NCBI GenBank assembly: GCA_029940125.1
Contig: JAOZRP010000104.1
Coordinates: forward strand, 1-7,464
Source: a bacterium
Lineage (GTDB): Bacteria > Desulfobacterota > Anaeroferrophillalia > Anaeroferrophillales > Anaeroferrophillaceae
Reading direction: 5' to 3'
DNA length: 7,464 nucleotides
Under the pieces are notes generated by a model. That model ran no database searches. It saw nothing but the letters and a program-made list of their open reading frames with translations, and had not been told where the DNA came from. Shown here one piece after another: positions 1 through 5,932 of the stretch. Within the stretch, counting starts at the first letter, position 1. The number at the start of each line of letters is the position of its first letter. A program made the position numbers and the translations under genes.

Positions 1-1
1 T

Positions 2-29
2 TCAGCAGTCAGCAATCAGCTTTCAGTAA
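2..29 (+). repeat. TCAGCNN heptamer tandem repeat
   Basis: Four consecutive 7-base units can be read: TCAGCAG, TCAGCAA, TCAGCTT and TCAGTAA. The first four bases are constant and the last three drift. The run may continue to the left outside the window. Degenerate heptad repeats of this kind occur in intergenic DNA of several bacterial groups and code for nothing. Here the run abuts the left end of the MITE-like element, and related heptads in the opposite orientation occur at 239-252. Confidence 0.7.
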
Positions 30-206
30 AACATTGATGAACTCGTAACAACTATAATAATGTCTTGAAAACCGATGGCACAGTAACGGCTCCAGATTCG
101 AGGCACGCAAAACCTGAGGAATGAGGCGTACGTACAGTACGTCGCAATGACGCAGGTTGCCGCGTAACGATGAAGATGGAGTTGTTACGAAGCCATCAAA
201 CATTGA
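29..206. mobile_element. MITE-like non-autonomous repeat element with TIRs and flanking direct repeats
   Basis: Bases 36-53 (GATGAACTCGTAACAACT) match the reverse complement of 180-197 (GATGGCTTCGTAACAACT) at 15 of 18 positions, giving terminal inverted repeats around about 162 bp. AAACATT lies immediately outside both ends (29-35 and 198-204) and could be a target-site duplication; the identity runs on for two more bases (GA), so the true boundary could shift by two. No transposase is encoded, so if mobile it would need one in trans. The only ORF through it, on the minus strand, is rejected as a gene. The inside is itself strongly palindromic. The call rests on structure only; a transcribed extragenic palindrome is the main alternative. 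Confidence 0.55.
74..197. repeat. Long imperfect palindrome inside the repeat element
   Basis: The left half from 74 (GATGGCACAGTAACGGCTCC) aligns with the reverse complement of the right half ending at 197 (GATGGCTTCGTAACAACTCC). The match continues inward through a CTCCA/TTC block, an ACGC block, an AACCTG block and a CGTAC block. It meets near base 136, where CGTAC (127-131) and GTACG (137-141) form the tip. An RNA copy in either direction could fold into one long, bulged hairpin. The left end therefore exists twice in the same direction, at 36-53 and at about 74-93, as if two left ends had been nested. Confidence 0.6.
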
Positions 207-238
207 AGGAAAACAATCGTCAAACTGAGGGCTACACC

Positions 239-252
239 CTGACCGCTGACCG
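239..252 (-). repeat. Inverted copy of the heptamer repeat
   Basis: CTGACCG occurs twice in a row. Read on the minus strand the region gives TCAGCGG then TCAGGGT, so it shares the TCAGCNN unit of the run at 2-29 but points the other way. The two heptad runs therefore bracket the palindromic element in inverted orientation. Confidence 0.45.
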
Positions 253-256
253 CCCG

Positions 257-278
257 TCCGGAAGTAGCAGTTTCCGGA
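257..278. other. Small perfect hairpin TCCGGAA / TTCCGGA
   Basis: Seven perfectly paired bases (257-263 with 272-278) enclose an 8-base loop (264-271). No T-run follows directly; the nearest T-rich stretch starts at about 314, so this is not a typical Rho-independent terminator. It could be a degraded end of an upstream transcription unit or another repeat fragment. Between it and the rpoN promoter I see nothing else definable. Confidence 0.35.
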
Positions 279-321
279 GGGACATTAAATGCCAGTCTCA
301 CCATCTGGGATTCTTTTTCAC

Positions 322-350
322 TTGTCTTTTTTTTAGCCATCAATTATAAT
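322..350 (+). promoter_or_regulatory. Sigma-70-type promoter of rpoN
   Basis: The -35 box TTGTCT (322-327, four of six consensus bases) is separated by 17 bp from a perfect -10 box TATAAT (345-350). Transcription would start near 357 and leave a leader of about 50 nt before the rpoN ATG at 406. The promoter lies downstream of the repeats, so rpoN expression should not need to read through them. The -10 box sits in the 10 bp palindrome AATTATAATT (342-351), which recurs upstream of hpf. Confidence 0.6.
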
Positions 351-405
351 TTCAGGTATTATTTTTGCATGAAACATAATTTTTCTTTCAGGTTCCCCCA
401 AACTT

Positions 406-1878
406 ATGGCCATTAACCTCAGTCAAAATCTTCGCCTGACCCAATCCCAACAGCTGGTATTGACGCCGCAATTGCAGCAGGCCATTAAACTGCTGCAGTT
501 GAACCAACTTGAACTGGCAGCCATGGTCAGTCAGGAGATGGAAATCAACCCAGTCCTGGAAGAGGAATTAGAGGCCCCTTCAGAACTCGAAACCGAGGCT
601 GAAACTGAGGCCAAGGCTGAGAAAGAAGCCCTGGGAGAACAATCCACGACAGAAGCCCACGAGCAACAGCGGGAAAACCGCGACGCCCTGCGGGAAATGG
701 ACTGGAGCCAGTACTGCGACAACCGGGGGATCACCGGCAGCAGCCGTTCAGGTTACAACAGCAGCGACGATCTGCCGGCCTGGGACTACAATCTTTCCAA
801 AACCACCACCCTGGCCGACCACCTGCTCTGGCAGCTGCAGATGACCCCGCAGCTGAGCAAGCTGGACCGGCATATCGGTGAAATCATCATCTACAACATC
901 AACGACGACGGCTACCTGGACATGGCCGTTGAAGACATCGCCCGGGAATGCGTGGTTTCGGTTTCTGAAGTGGAGTCTATTCTCAGCAAAATCCAGCAGT
1001 TTGATCCCGTCGGCATCGCTTCGAGAAATCTCAAAGAGTGCATCCTGCTGCAGATGCATTATCTGGGCATTGACGATGAATTGAATACGGCAATTGTCAA
1101 CGACCATCTCAACCTGCTGCAGAATAAAAATTACAAGAAGATCGCCCGCCTGCTGAAAGTCGATGAAAATCTGGTTCTGGAGGCAATGCGAAGTATTCTC
1201 ACCATTGACCCCAAACCCGGTCGTCAATACGGGGGCTCTACCACCCAGGCCATCACCCCCGATCTCTATGTCTTCAAACATGAGGGAGACTGGATTATCG
1301 TCCTCAACGAAGAAAGGACGCCGCGCCTTTCCGTAAGTCGCTACTACCGCGACCTGGCCGATCAGCAAAAAGGCTTCAATTCCATGACCAGGAACTACCT
1401 GATCGAAAAGATCCGCTCCGCCCAATGGCTGATAAAAAGCATCGAACAGCGGCAAAAAACCATTAAGAAGGTGATGAAAAGCATCCTTCATTTCCAGCAG
1501 GATTTTTTCAATAAGGGGGTTCATCACCTGCACCCATTGATTCTCAGGGATGTCGCCGATGACATCGGCATGCATGAATCAACCGTCAGCCGGGTAACCC
1601 AGAACAAATACGTCCAAACTCCCCACGGCATTTTTGAACTGAAATATTTCTTCAACAGCAGCATCAGCCGGGGTGACAACGACATCGCCTCTGAAAGCGT
1701 CAAGCAAAAAATCATCGAGATCATCGCCAATGAATCACCAAGCAAACCGGTCAGCGACAAGACAATCGTAAAAATGCTCCAGGAAGAACATGGCATTACC
1801 ATTGCCAGGCGGACCGTGGCCAAATACCGTGACATGCTGGGGATTCTTTCATCCAGCCGGCGGAAAAAGCTGATTTAA
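406..1878 (+). CDS. rpoN: RNA polymerase sigma-54 factor RpoN
   Basis: This is the alternative sigma factor that directs RNA polymerase to -24/-12 promoters and needs an AAA+ activator to open DNA. The 490 residues have the full family layout. Region I is glutamine/leucine-rich (about 1-50, with LTPQLQQAIKLLQLNQLEL near 19-37) and contacts the activator. A very acidic region II follows (about 52-90, glutamate-rich with ETEA repeats). The core-binding domain spans about 120-310 and includes FDPVGIASRNLKEC at 199-212. The DNA-binding helix-turn-helix lies at about 378-400 (DVADDIGMHESTVSRV), followed by GIFELKYFF. The RpoN box ARRTVAKYRD (467-476) reads the -24 element. The ATG at 406 places region I where homologues have it; the ribosome site is weak (CAGG at 389-392). 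No lptB-type gene precedes it here, although that is common in Proteobacteria; repeats fill the space instead. Confidence 0.97.
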   Translation: MAINLSQNLRLTQSQQLVLTPQLQQAIKLLQLNQLELAAMVSQEMEINPVLEEELEAPSELETEAETEAKAEKEALGEQSTTEAHEQQRENRDALREMDWSQYCDNRGITGSSRSGYNSSDDLPAWDYNLSKTTTLADHLLWQLQMTPQLSKLDRHIGEIIIYNINDDGYLDMAVEDIARECVVSVSEVESILSKIQQFDPVGIASRNLKECILLQMHYLGIDDELNTAIVNDHLNLLQNKNYKKIARLLKVDENLVLEAMRSILTIDPKPGRQYGGSTTQAITPDLYVFKHEGDWIIVLNEERTPRLSVSRYYRDLADQQKGFNSMTRNYLIEKIRSAQWLIKSIEQRQKTIKKVMKSILHFQQDFFNKGVHHLHPLILRDVADDIGMHESTVSRVTQNKYVQTPHGIFELKYFFNSSISRGDNDIASESVKQKIIEIIANESPSKPVSDKTIVKMLQEEHGITIARRTVAKYRDMLGILSSSRRKKLI

Positions 1879-1898
1879 AATTGACGGGGTAATTATAA

Positions 1899-1927
1899 TT
1901 GACACAGAAACGCAGGTCTGTTAGTGT
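1899..1927 (+). promoter_or_regulatory. Candidate sigma-70-type promoter for hpf
   Basis: A perfect -35 TTGACA (1899-1904) is followed after 17 bp by a weaker -10 TAGTGT (1922-1927). This would start RNA near 1934 and give hpf a leader of about 60 nt. An overlapping TATAAT (1894-1899) could be an alternative -10, but its -35 region is poor. The signal suggests hpf and the PTS genes can be transcribed apart from rpoN. Confidence 0.45.
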
Positions 1928-1942
1928 TTCCTGCAATTTTTT
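1912..1942 (+). terminator. Weak Rho-independent terminator-like hairpin after rpoN
   Basis: GCAGG (1912-1916) pairs with CCTGC (1930-1934) across a 13-base loop, and AATTTTTT (1935-1942) follows. A 5 bp stem with a long loop is weak, so this would be at most a partial terminator or attenuator. It overlaps the candidate hpf promoter. Confidence 0.3.
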
Positions 1943-1994
1943 CCGGACAATTTCGTCATTGGACAGCAAAAATTCCTGAAACAGGGGGAAAAGC

Positions 1995-2540
1995 ATGAAT
2001 ATTAACGTTACCTTCAGGCATATGGAAACAACGGAAGCATTGAAGCAGTATGCCATTGATAAAGTTTCAAAAATCAAAAAGTACATTGACGCCCCGATTG
2101 AGATTCACGTGGTCCTCTCGGTGGAAAAATTCAGACATATAGCGGAAGTCAGCTTCACCATCAATGGCTTTGTGGTCAAGGGCCAGGAGGAAACCGAGGA
2201 TATGTACGCCGCCATTGACATGGTCATGGACAAGATAGAACGGCAGGTGCGCCGCTACAAGGATCGGCTGAAAGACAAGCGGGGCGCCAGCAGCGCCGAG
2301 GAAAAAATGCGGGTCAAAATGAACGTGGTGGCCGTTGACCACGACCAGGCGGAAACCTCCCCCCAGGTCATCAAAAGCACCAACTTTTCCATCAAGCCGA
2401 TGGATATTGACGAAGCAATCATGCAGATGAATCTGATCGACAATGACTTCCTGGTCTTCCGCAATGACACCAGCAATGAAGTCAATGTCATTTACCGGCG
2501 GAAGGATGGCAATTACGGCCTGATTGAGCCCACCACCTGA
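1995..2540 (+). CDS. hpf: Long-form ribosome hibernation promoting factor (HPF / S30AE family)
   Basis: HPF binds the 30S decoding and mRNA channel region of idle ribosomes. The long form also pairs ribosomes into translationally silent 100S dimers in starved or stationary cells. The 181 residues show both domains. The N-terminal S30AE fold occupies about 1-97 (MNINVTFRHMETTEALKQYA at the start, basic stretch RQVRRYKDRLKDKR at 83-96). After a variable linker comes the C-terminal dimerisation domain (about 129-178) with the characteristic pattern FSIKPMDIDEAIMQMNLIDN, then DFLVFRN, VNVIYRRKDGNYGLIEP. The start has a good ribosome site, AGGGGGA (1983-1989), 5 bases before the ATG. Its place after rpoN is the classic proteobacterial arrangement. 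Being the long form, it should not need a separate RMF protein; this is inferred from the family. Confidence 0.96.
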   Translation: MNINVTFRHMETTEALKQYAIDKVSKIKKYIDAPIEIHVVLSVEKFRHIAEVSFTINGFVVKGQEETEDMYAAIDMVMDKIERQVRRYKDRLKDKRGASSAEEKMRVKMNVVAVDHDQAETSPQVIKSTNFSIKPMDIDEAIMQMNLIDNDFLVFRNDTSNEVNVIYRRKDGNYGLIEPTT

Positions 2541-2627
2541 AACATCAACTGACCTTCTGTGATCACTTGCAATCCATTTGCCGGCGGGCTGCGTCGTTCT
2601 TTTCATCACCATGGCCGGCAGGAAACC

Positions 2628-2666
2628 ATGTTGTCTCGATTGGATACACAAAATGAAGATAGTTGA
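2628..2666 (+). other. Possible 12-residue leader ORF overlapping the ptsN start
   Basis: An ATG at 2628 lies 4 bases after a clear ribosome site (AGGA, 2620-2623) and opens a 12-codon frame, MLSRLDTQNEDS. It stops at TGA 2664-2666, inside ptsN and in a different frame. The ptsN ATG at 2653 has no good ribosome site of its own, so ribosomes loaded here could feed ptsN by coupling. It is very short, so chance is a real alternative. Confidence 0.3.
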
Positions 2667-3114
2667 TTACCTGGACGAATCACTGATCATCAGTGAGCTT
2701 GCCTGCTCCGACAAGGAAACAATTTTAAGGAAGTTTTCCGAATGCGTCAGCAAAAAATTTCCCAAAATCTCAGCCGATGAGGTTTTTACCATTCTCAAGG
2801 AGCGGGAAGAGCTGGGCAGTACCGGCATCGGCGGCGGCATCGCCATCCCCCACGGGAAGACAAAGAAAATCAACACCTTGATCGCTGCCTTTGCCCGCAG
2901 TCGCGAAGGCGTTGATTTTGACGCCATTGACAATCAACCGGTAAAGTTTTTCTTTCTGCTTCTGGCACCGGAGGATTCCGCCGGTCTCCATCTCAAAGCC
3001 CTGGCCAAGATATCCCGGATGCTTAAAGATGCCGAGTTTCGCCAACGGTTGGATGAAGCGGAAGATGCGGCTCAGCTGTTCCAGATAATCCAAGAAAAAG
3101 ACGACCAAGTATAA
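2653..3114 (+). CDS. ptsN: PTS system EIIA-Ntr-type protein (PtsN)
   Basis: PtsN is a cytoplasmic phosphocarrier of the fructose/nitrogen EIIA family (PTS EIIA type 2). It takes phosphate from HPr or NPr and in Proteobacteria mostly acts as a regulator, for example of potassium uptake and sensor kinases, not in transport. The 153 residues match the family length. The active-site motif GSTGIGGGIAIPHGK spans 55-69 with the phosphoryl histidine at His67; LHLKALAKISRML (112-124) is the second conserved block. I chose ATG 2653 (MKIVDYL...) because homologues begin there. Upstream in-frame starts (TTG 2578, ATG 2611) would add up to 25 residues of unrelated sequence. The gene lies 112 bp after hpf and 43 bp before hprK. 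The 17 bp perfect dyad TCACTGATCATCAGTGA lies within the first codons (2680-2696). Confidence 0.93.
   Translation: MKIVDYLDESLIISELACSDKETILRKFSECVSKKFPKISADEVFTILKEREELGSTGIGGGIAIPHGKTKKINTLIAAFARSREGVDFDAIDNQPVKFFFLLLAPEDSAGLHLKALAKISRMLKDAEFRQRLDEAEDAAQLFQIIQEKDDQV
2680..2696. repeat. Perfect 17 bp interrupted palindrome in the start of ptsN
   Basis: TCACTGATCATCAGTGA has two 8-base arms around one central base (2688). In RNA it would be a 7 bp stem with a 3-base loop starting 27 bases after the ptsN ATG. It could be an operator half-site pair, a translation-modulating hairpin, or a coincidence of coding (it spans the codons for SLIISE). Confidence 0.5.
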
Positions 3115-3125
3115 GGTATCCTTCC

Positions 3126-3161
3126 ATGAACCGGCGGTCAACGGCAACAGATGAAGAATGA
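3126..3161 (+). other. Possible 11-residue ORF bridging ptsN and hprK (ATGA overlap)
   Basis: An ATG at 3126, with TAAGG (3112-3116, overlapping the ptsN stop) as a well-placed ribosome site, opens MNRRSTATDEE. Its TGA (3159-3161) overlaps the hprK ATG (3158-3160) as ATGA. This is the same geometry used at three other junctions of the cluster. It would couple hprK translation to ptsN through a tiny relay frame. No homology can be judged at this length. Confidence 0.35.
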
Positions 3162-4099
3162 AGAAAATAACCGTCAGCCAATTGCTGGACAATGAAGAAA
3201 GTTATGACCTGCAGCTTGTTCCACTCAATCCGGAAGCGGAATACAACCGGAGCATCTCACACTACCGGGTGCAAAAACACGGACTGGCTTTTGCCGGCTT
3301 CACCAAATATCTTGACCGGGAACGCATCCAGCTGATTGGCAAAACCGAAACCGACTACCTGAACTCCCTGGATGACGCCCGCTGCGCCGAGATCACCGCA
3401 AAGCTCTGTCAACATGACATCGCCTGTTTTATTATCACCACCGGCCTTGAACCCCATCCCATCCTCCTGAAACAGAGCAACACGCACCATATCCCCCTGC
3501 TCCGGACCCAGCATAAAACCTCGACGTTCATTGTCAGGGTCAACCGTTTTCTGGAAGACTATCTCTCCCCGACAACCACGGTCCACGGGGTGTTGATCGA
3601 TGTTTTCGGGGTCGGCACCCTGCTGATCGGAGAAAGCGGCATTGGTAAAAGCGAATGCGCCCTGGATCTCATACACCGGGGACACCGGCTGGTAGCGGAC
3701 GACATCATCCATGTCCACCATATCCCCCCCATGACCCTGGTGGGATCCGCCCACCTGCCGGCACATTACCACATGGAAATCAGGGGATTGGGGCTGATCA
3801 ATATCGAAGACATCTTCGGGGTCACCGCCATTCGCGCCCAGAAGCGCATTGACCTGGTCATTAAAATGGTACCCTGGAAACAATATGACAACCGCGACCG
3901 GCTCAACCTGGAGCAGAAAACTCACACCCTGCTGGGAGTATACCTGCCGCTGCAGATTCTGCCGGTCAGCCCCGGGCGCAACCTGGTTACCATCATTGAA
4001 ATTGCCGCCCGCAACCACATGCTGACTAAAATGGGCAAGTCGCCCGGCCGGGAGCTTCTGGAACAACTCAGCAAAAAGCTGGAACCGCAACTGCCATGA
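3158..4099 (+). CDS. hprK: HPr kinase/phosphorylase HprK
   Basis: This bifunctional enzyme phosphorylates the PTS carrier HPr on a regulatory serine using ATP or pyrophosphate, and reverses the reaction by phosphorolysis. The 313 residues match the usual length. An N-terminal domain (about 1-130) is followed by the catalytic domain, which starts near HGVLIDVFG (conserved His143). The P-loop GESGIGKS lies at 158-165. LVADD (178-182) carries the acidic catalytic residues, and the family signature EIRGLGLINI is at 207-216. MVPW (237-240) and PVSPGRNLVTIIEIAARN (269-286) follow. The start at 3158 overlaps the stop of a tiny upstream ORF. The gene overlaps rapZ by four bases (ATGA, 4096-4099). HprK in Gram-negatives usually has no CcpA partner and is thought to tune PTS flux; its substrate HPr is not in the window. 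Confidence 0.96.
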   Translation: MKKITVSQLLDNEESYDLQLVPLNPEAEYNRSISHYRVQKHGLAFAGFTKYLDRERIQLIGKTETDYLNSLDDARCAEITAKLCQHDIACFIITTGLEPHPILLKQSNTHHIPLLRTQHKTSTFIVRVNRFLEDYLSPTTTVHGVLIDVFGVGTLLIGESGIGKSECALDLIHRGHRLVADDIIHVHHIPPMTLVGSAHLPAHYHMEIRGLGLINIEDIFGVTAIRAQKRIDLVIKMVPWKQYDNRDRLNLEQKTHTLLGVYLPLQILPVSPGRNLVTIIEIAARNHMLTKMGKSPGRELLEQLSKKLEPQLP

Positions 4100-4995
4100 A
4101 CCAGACCCTTGCCCAGGTTCCCACGGTTATCATTCTGACCGGCCTCTCGGGGGCCGGCAAAAGCAGTGCCTTGAACGTGCTGGAAGATCTGGGCTACTTC
4201 TGCATTGACAATCTGCCCCTTGCCTTCCTGACAAAATTCCTGGAGTTGTCTGGAACCTTCTCCCCGACCAGACGGGGCATCGCCCTGGTCATGGACATCA
4301 GGGAAAGGGAATTCCCCGCTCTTTTTCCCCAGCTATTTCCCGCCCTGCAGCAGAAAAACCGCCGGATAAAGCTCATTTTCCTTGAGGCCCGGGATGGAAC
4401 CCTGATCAAACGATTCAGCGAAACCAGGAGAAAGCACCCGCTGGCAACCGCGACCTCCATCGTGAAGGGCATCGCCGAGGAACGCCGGTTGCTGCAGCCG
4501 GTTCGGGCCCTGGCCAGCCACATTGTTGACAGCAGCAATTTGACCGTACACCAGCTGAAGCAGCAGATCACCAAGCTGGTTGCCCCGGAATCGGGTCCCG
4601 AAAAGCTCTCCATTTCCATTATTTCATTCGGCTTCCGCAACGGCATTCCACCGGAAGCGGACATCGTCATGGACGTCAGGTTTCTGCCCAACCCATATTT
4701 CATCCCCGGGATGCGCGATAAAACCGGCCTTGACCGCGAGGTGCGGGAATTTGTCTCCCAACAGGAGCCCAGCCGGACATTCATGAAACATTTCGTTAAT
4801 CTGCTGCATTTTTTAATTCCCCAATACCAGGCAGAAGGAAAGACCTATCTTTCCATTGCCATCGGCTGCACCGGCGGTCAACATCGCTCTGTCAGCATCA
4901 GCTGTCTGCTGCAGGAAAAGCTGAAAGCCGACGGGTGTCAGGTTCAACTGGTCCACCGGGACATTCCCCTGGGGAAAGGAGCCTCTGGAACATGA
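4096..4995 (+). CDS. rapZ: RNase adapter / nucleotide-binding protein RapZ (YvcJ family)
   Basis: RapZ is a P-loop protein. In enteric bacteria it senses glucosamine-6-phosphate and presents the small RNA GlmZ to RNase E; elsewhere the role of the family is less clear. The 299 residues are near the usual length. The N-terminal domain has the Walker A motif GLSGAGKS (16-23), then YFCIDNLP (34-41), DIRE (67-70) and FSETRRKHPL (107-116). The C-terminal ligand-binding domain has SFGFRNGIPPEADIVMDVRF (177-196), LPNPYF (197-202) and the GCTGGQHRSV loop (257-266). It ends in QLVHRDIPLGKGASGT. The start overlaps the hprK stop and the stop overlaps the EIIA start (both ATGA), so its expression looks tightly coupled. 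Whether this organism has GlmZ-like RNAs cannot be seen here. Confidence 0.96.
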   Translation: MNQTLAQVPTVIILTGLSGAGKSSALNVLEDLGYFCIDNLPLAFLTKFLELSGTFSPTRRGIALVMDIREREFPALFPQLFPALQQKNRRIKLIFLEARDGTLIKRFSETRRKHPLATATSIVKGIAEERRLLQPVRALASHIVDSSNLTVHQLKQQITKLVAPESGPEKLSISIISFGFRNGIPPEADIVMDVRFLPNPYFIPGMRDKTGLDREVREFVSQQEPSRTFMKHFVNLLHFLIPQYQAEGKTYLSIAIGCTGGQHRSVSISCLLQEKLKADGCQVQLVHRDIPLGKGASGT

Positions 4996-5393
4996 TCGGC
5001 ATCATTATTGTCACCCACCACTCCCTGGCGCAACACCTGAAAGAAACGGCGGAGCAAATTGTCGGTCCGCTGCCTGAGATTGAGAGCTTCAGCATTTCTC
5101 AGCAGGATGACGTGGAAAAAGTGAAAAAAAAGCTGGCCGCGGCCATTAACAAGATGAAAAAAAACGGCCTTGAGGTGATGATCCTCACCGACATGTTCGG
5201 CGGCACGCCGTCCAACATCAGTCTTTCCTTCTTCGAACCGGAAAAAGTGGAAATAATCTCAGGGGTCAACCTGCCGATGATCCTGAAGCTGGCGGCGGAG
5301 CGGCAGAAGCAAAGCCTCCATGAACTGACAAACTATATTACTGAATACGGCCGCAAAAATATTTTCTCGGCCATCGAGTTTCTGGAACAATGA
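4992..5393 (+). CDS. PTS mannose-family EIIA component
   Basis: This cytoplasmic phosphocarrier accepts phosphate from HPr and passes it to EIIB. The 133 residues form one EIIA-Man domain, not the EIIAB fusion found in E. coli ManX. The phosphoryl histidine is His9 in VTHHSLA (7-13), aligned with ManX His10; it is followed by a second histidine, which is unusual to the eye but not the catalytic position. The conserved TDMFGGTPSN lies at 66-75 and ISGVNLPM at 89-96. ATG 4992 is chosen because it gives the family N-terminus MIGIIIVTHH and has a strong ribosome site (AAAGGAG, 4975-4981). A longer in-frame start at 4935 would add unrelated residues and lie deep inside rapZ. It overlaps both neighbours by ATGA. 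In some deltaproteobacteria such a lone EIIA is only regulatory; here B, C and D follow, so transport is plausible. Confidence 0.93.
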   Translation: MIGIIIVTHHSLAQHLKETAEQIVGPLPEIESFSISQQDDVEKVKKKLAAAINKMKKNGLEVMILTDMFGGTPSNISLSFFEPEKVEIISGVNLPMILKLAAERQKQSLHELTNYITEYGRKNIFSAIEFLEQ

Positions 5394-5893
5394 GTACGCT
5401 GCTTGTACGTGTTGACGATCGCCTGATTCACGGCCAGATTGTGGAAACCTGGGTGCCGTATCTCAACATCAACCAGATCATCGTGGCGGACGACGAGGTC
5501 TGCAACAATCCTTTCAAAAGAAAAATAATGGCCATGTCGGCCCCGCCCCAGGTGCAGGTCATTATTAAAACGATCGACGATGCCGTCAGGTATGTGAAAG
5601 ATGACTTTGCGCAGCCGGGAGCGTCCCCGCGCAGCATGATGCTGCTGGCATCCATTGAAGCCGCTGACCGGGCAATAAAGCTGGGGCTGCCATGCAACCG
5701 CCTGAACCTGGGAAACGTTCACTATCAAAACGGGAAAACGCAGATATCCGCTTCCATTTCCCTTAATCGACAGGAAGTTTCGCTGCTGGAAGAGATGAAT
5801 CGGCAAGGCATTTCTATTTTTGTACAGCCGGTGCCGCGCATTCCTCCCCAGGATATTTTTCCCTTGATCAATAAGAAATTTGCCCAGTCATAA
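5390..5893 (+). CDS. PTS mannose/sorbose-family EIIB component
   Basis: EIIB takes phosphate from EIIA-Man and transfers it to the sugar carried by EIIC/EIID. The 167 residues fit a stand-alone EIIB of this family. The active-site motif VRVDDRLIHGQIV (6-18) holds the phosphoryl histidine His14. IIVADDEV (30-37) and NLGNVHYQNGKTQIS (106-120) match the conserved second half. Translation starts within the EIIA stop (ATGA, 5390-5393), with no strong ribosome site, which suggests coupling. The substrate cannot be told from the sequence; family members handle mannose, sorbose, fructose, N-acetyl-amino sugars and others. Confidence 0.93.
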   Translation: MSTLLVRVDDRLIHGQIVETWVPYLNINQIIVADDEVCNNPFKRKIMAMSAPPQVQVIIKTIDDAVRYVKDDFAQPGASPRSMMLLASIEAADRAIKLGLPCNRLNLGNVHYQNGKTQISASISLNRQEVSLLEEMNRQGISIFVQPVPRIPPQDIFPLINKKFAQS

Positions 5894-5896
5894 CCA

Positions 5897-5926
5897 ATGA
5901 TTAGCAAAAACACGGACAACCGCTGA
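5897..5926 (+). other. Possible 9-residue ORF bridging EIIB and EIIC
   Basis: An ATG three bases after the EIIB stop opens MISKNTDNR, which ends at TGA 5924-5926, six bases before the EIIC ATG. EIIC has no visible ribosome site. Ribosomes ending EIIB could reinitiate here and then at EIIC. It is very short, and no ribosome site of its own is visible. Confidence 0.2.
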
Positions 5927-5932
5927 CGCAAC

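Noticed and set aside
76..91. Sigma-54-like promoter TGGCACAGTAACGGCT (GG and GC correctly 10 bases apart)
   Set aside because: The -12 part is poor (CGGCT), it sits inside the repeat about 315 bases from rpoN, and no activator sites are visible. Probably chance.
9..203. 64-codon open frame on the minus strand through the repeat element
   Set aside because: It lies wholly in the palindromic repeat and heptad run, has no purine-rich ribosome site before its ATG, and starts in the right terminal repeat. Such frames are by-products of repeats.
2..252. CRISPR-like array from the repeats near the left edge
   Set aside because: The units are 7 bp, degenerate and contiguous with no unique spacers, and there are no cas genes.
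292..318. CCAG/CTGG inverted repeat followed by a T-run, as a terminator
   Set aside because: The stem is only four base pairs with a 9-base loop, too weak to support.
748..1575. 275-codon open frame antisense to rpoN
   Set aside because: It is a complementary-strand shadow of rpoN, which matches its family along the full length. No ribosome site and no recognisable domain.
2578..2652. Longer ptsN reading from TTG 2578 or ATG 2611
   Set aside because: The added residues do not resemble PtsN N-termini, while MKIVDYL at 2653 does; no ribosome site precedes either upstream start.
3257..4090. 277-codon open frame antisense to hprK
   Set aside because: Shadow of hprK, whose catalytic motifs are all present on the + strand; the antisense translation shows no domain.
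4935..4991. Longer EIIA reading from 4935
   Set aside because: It would lie inside rapZ in another frame and add unrelated proline/glycine-rich residues; ATG 4992 has a strong ribosome site and gives the family N-terminus.
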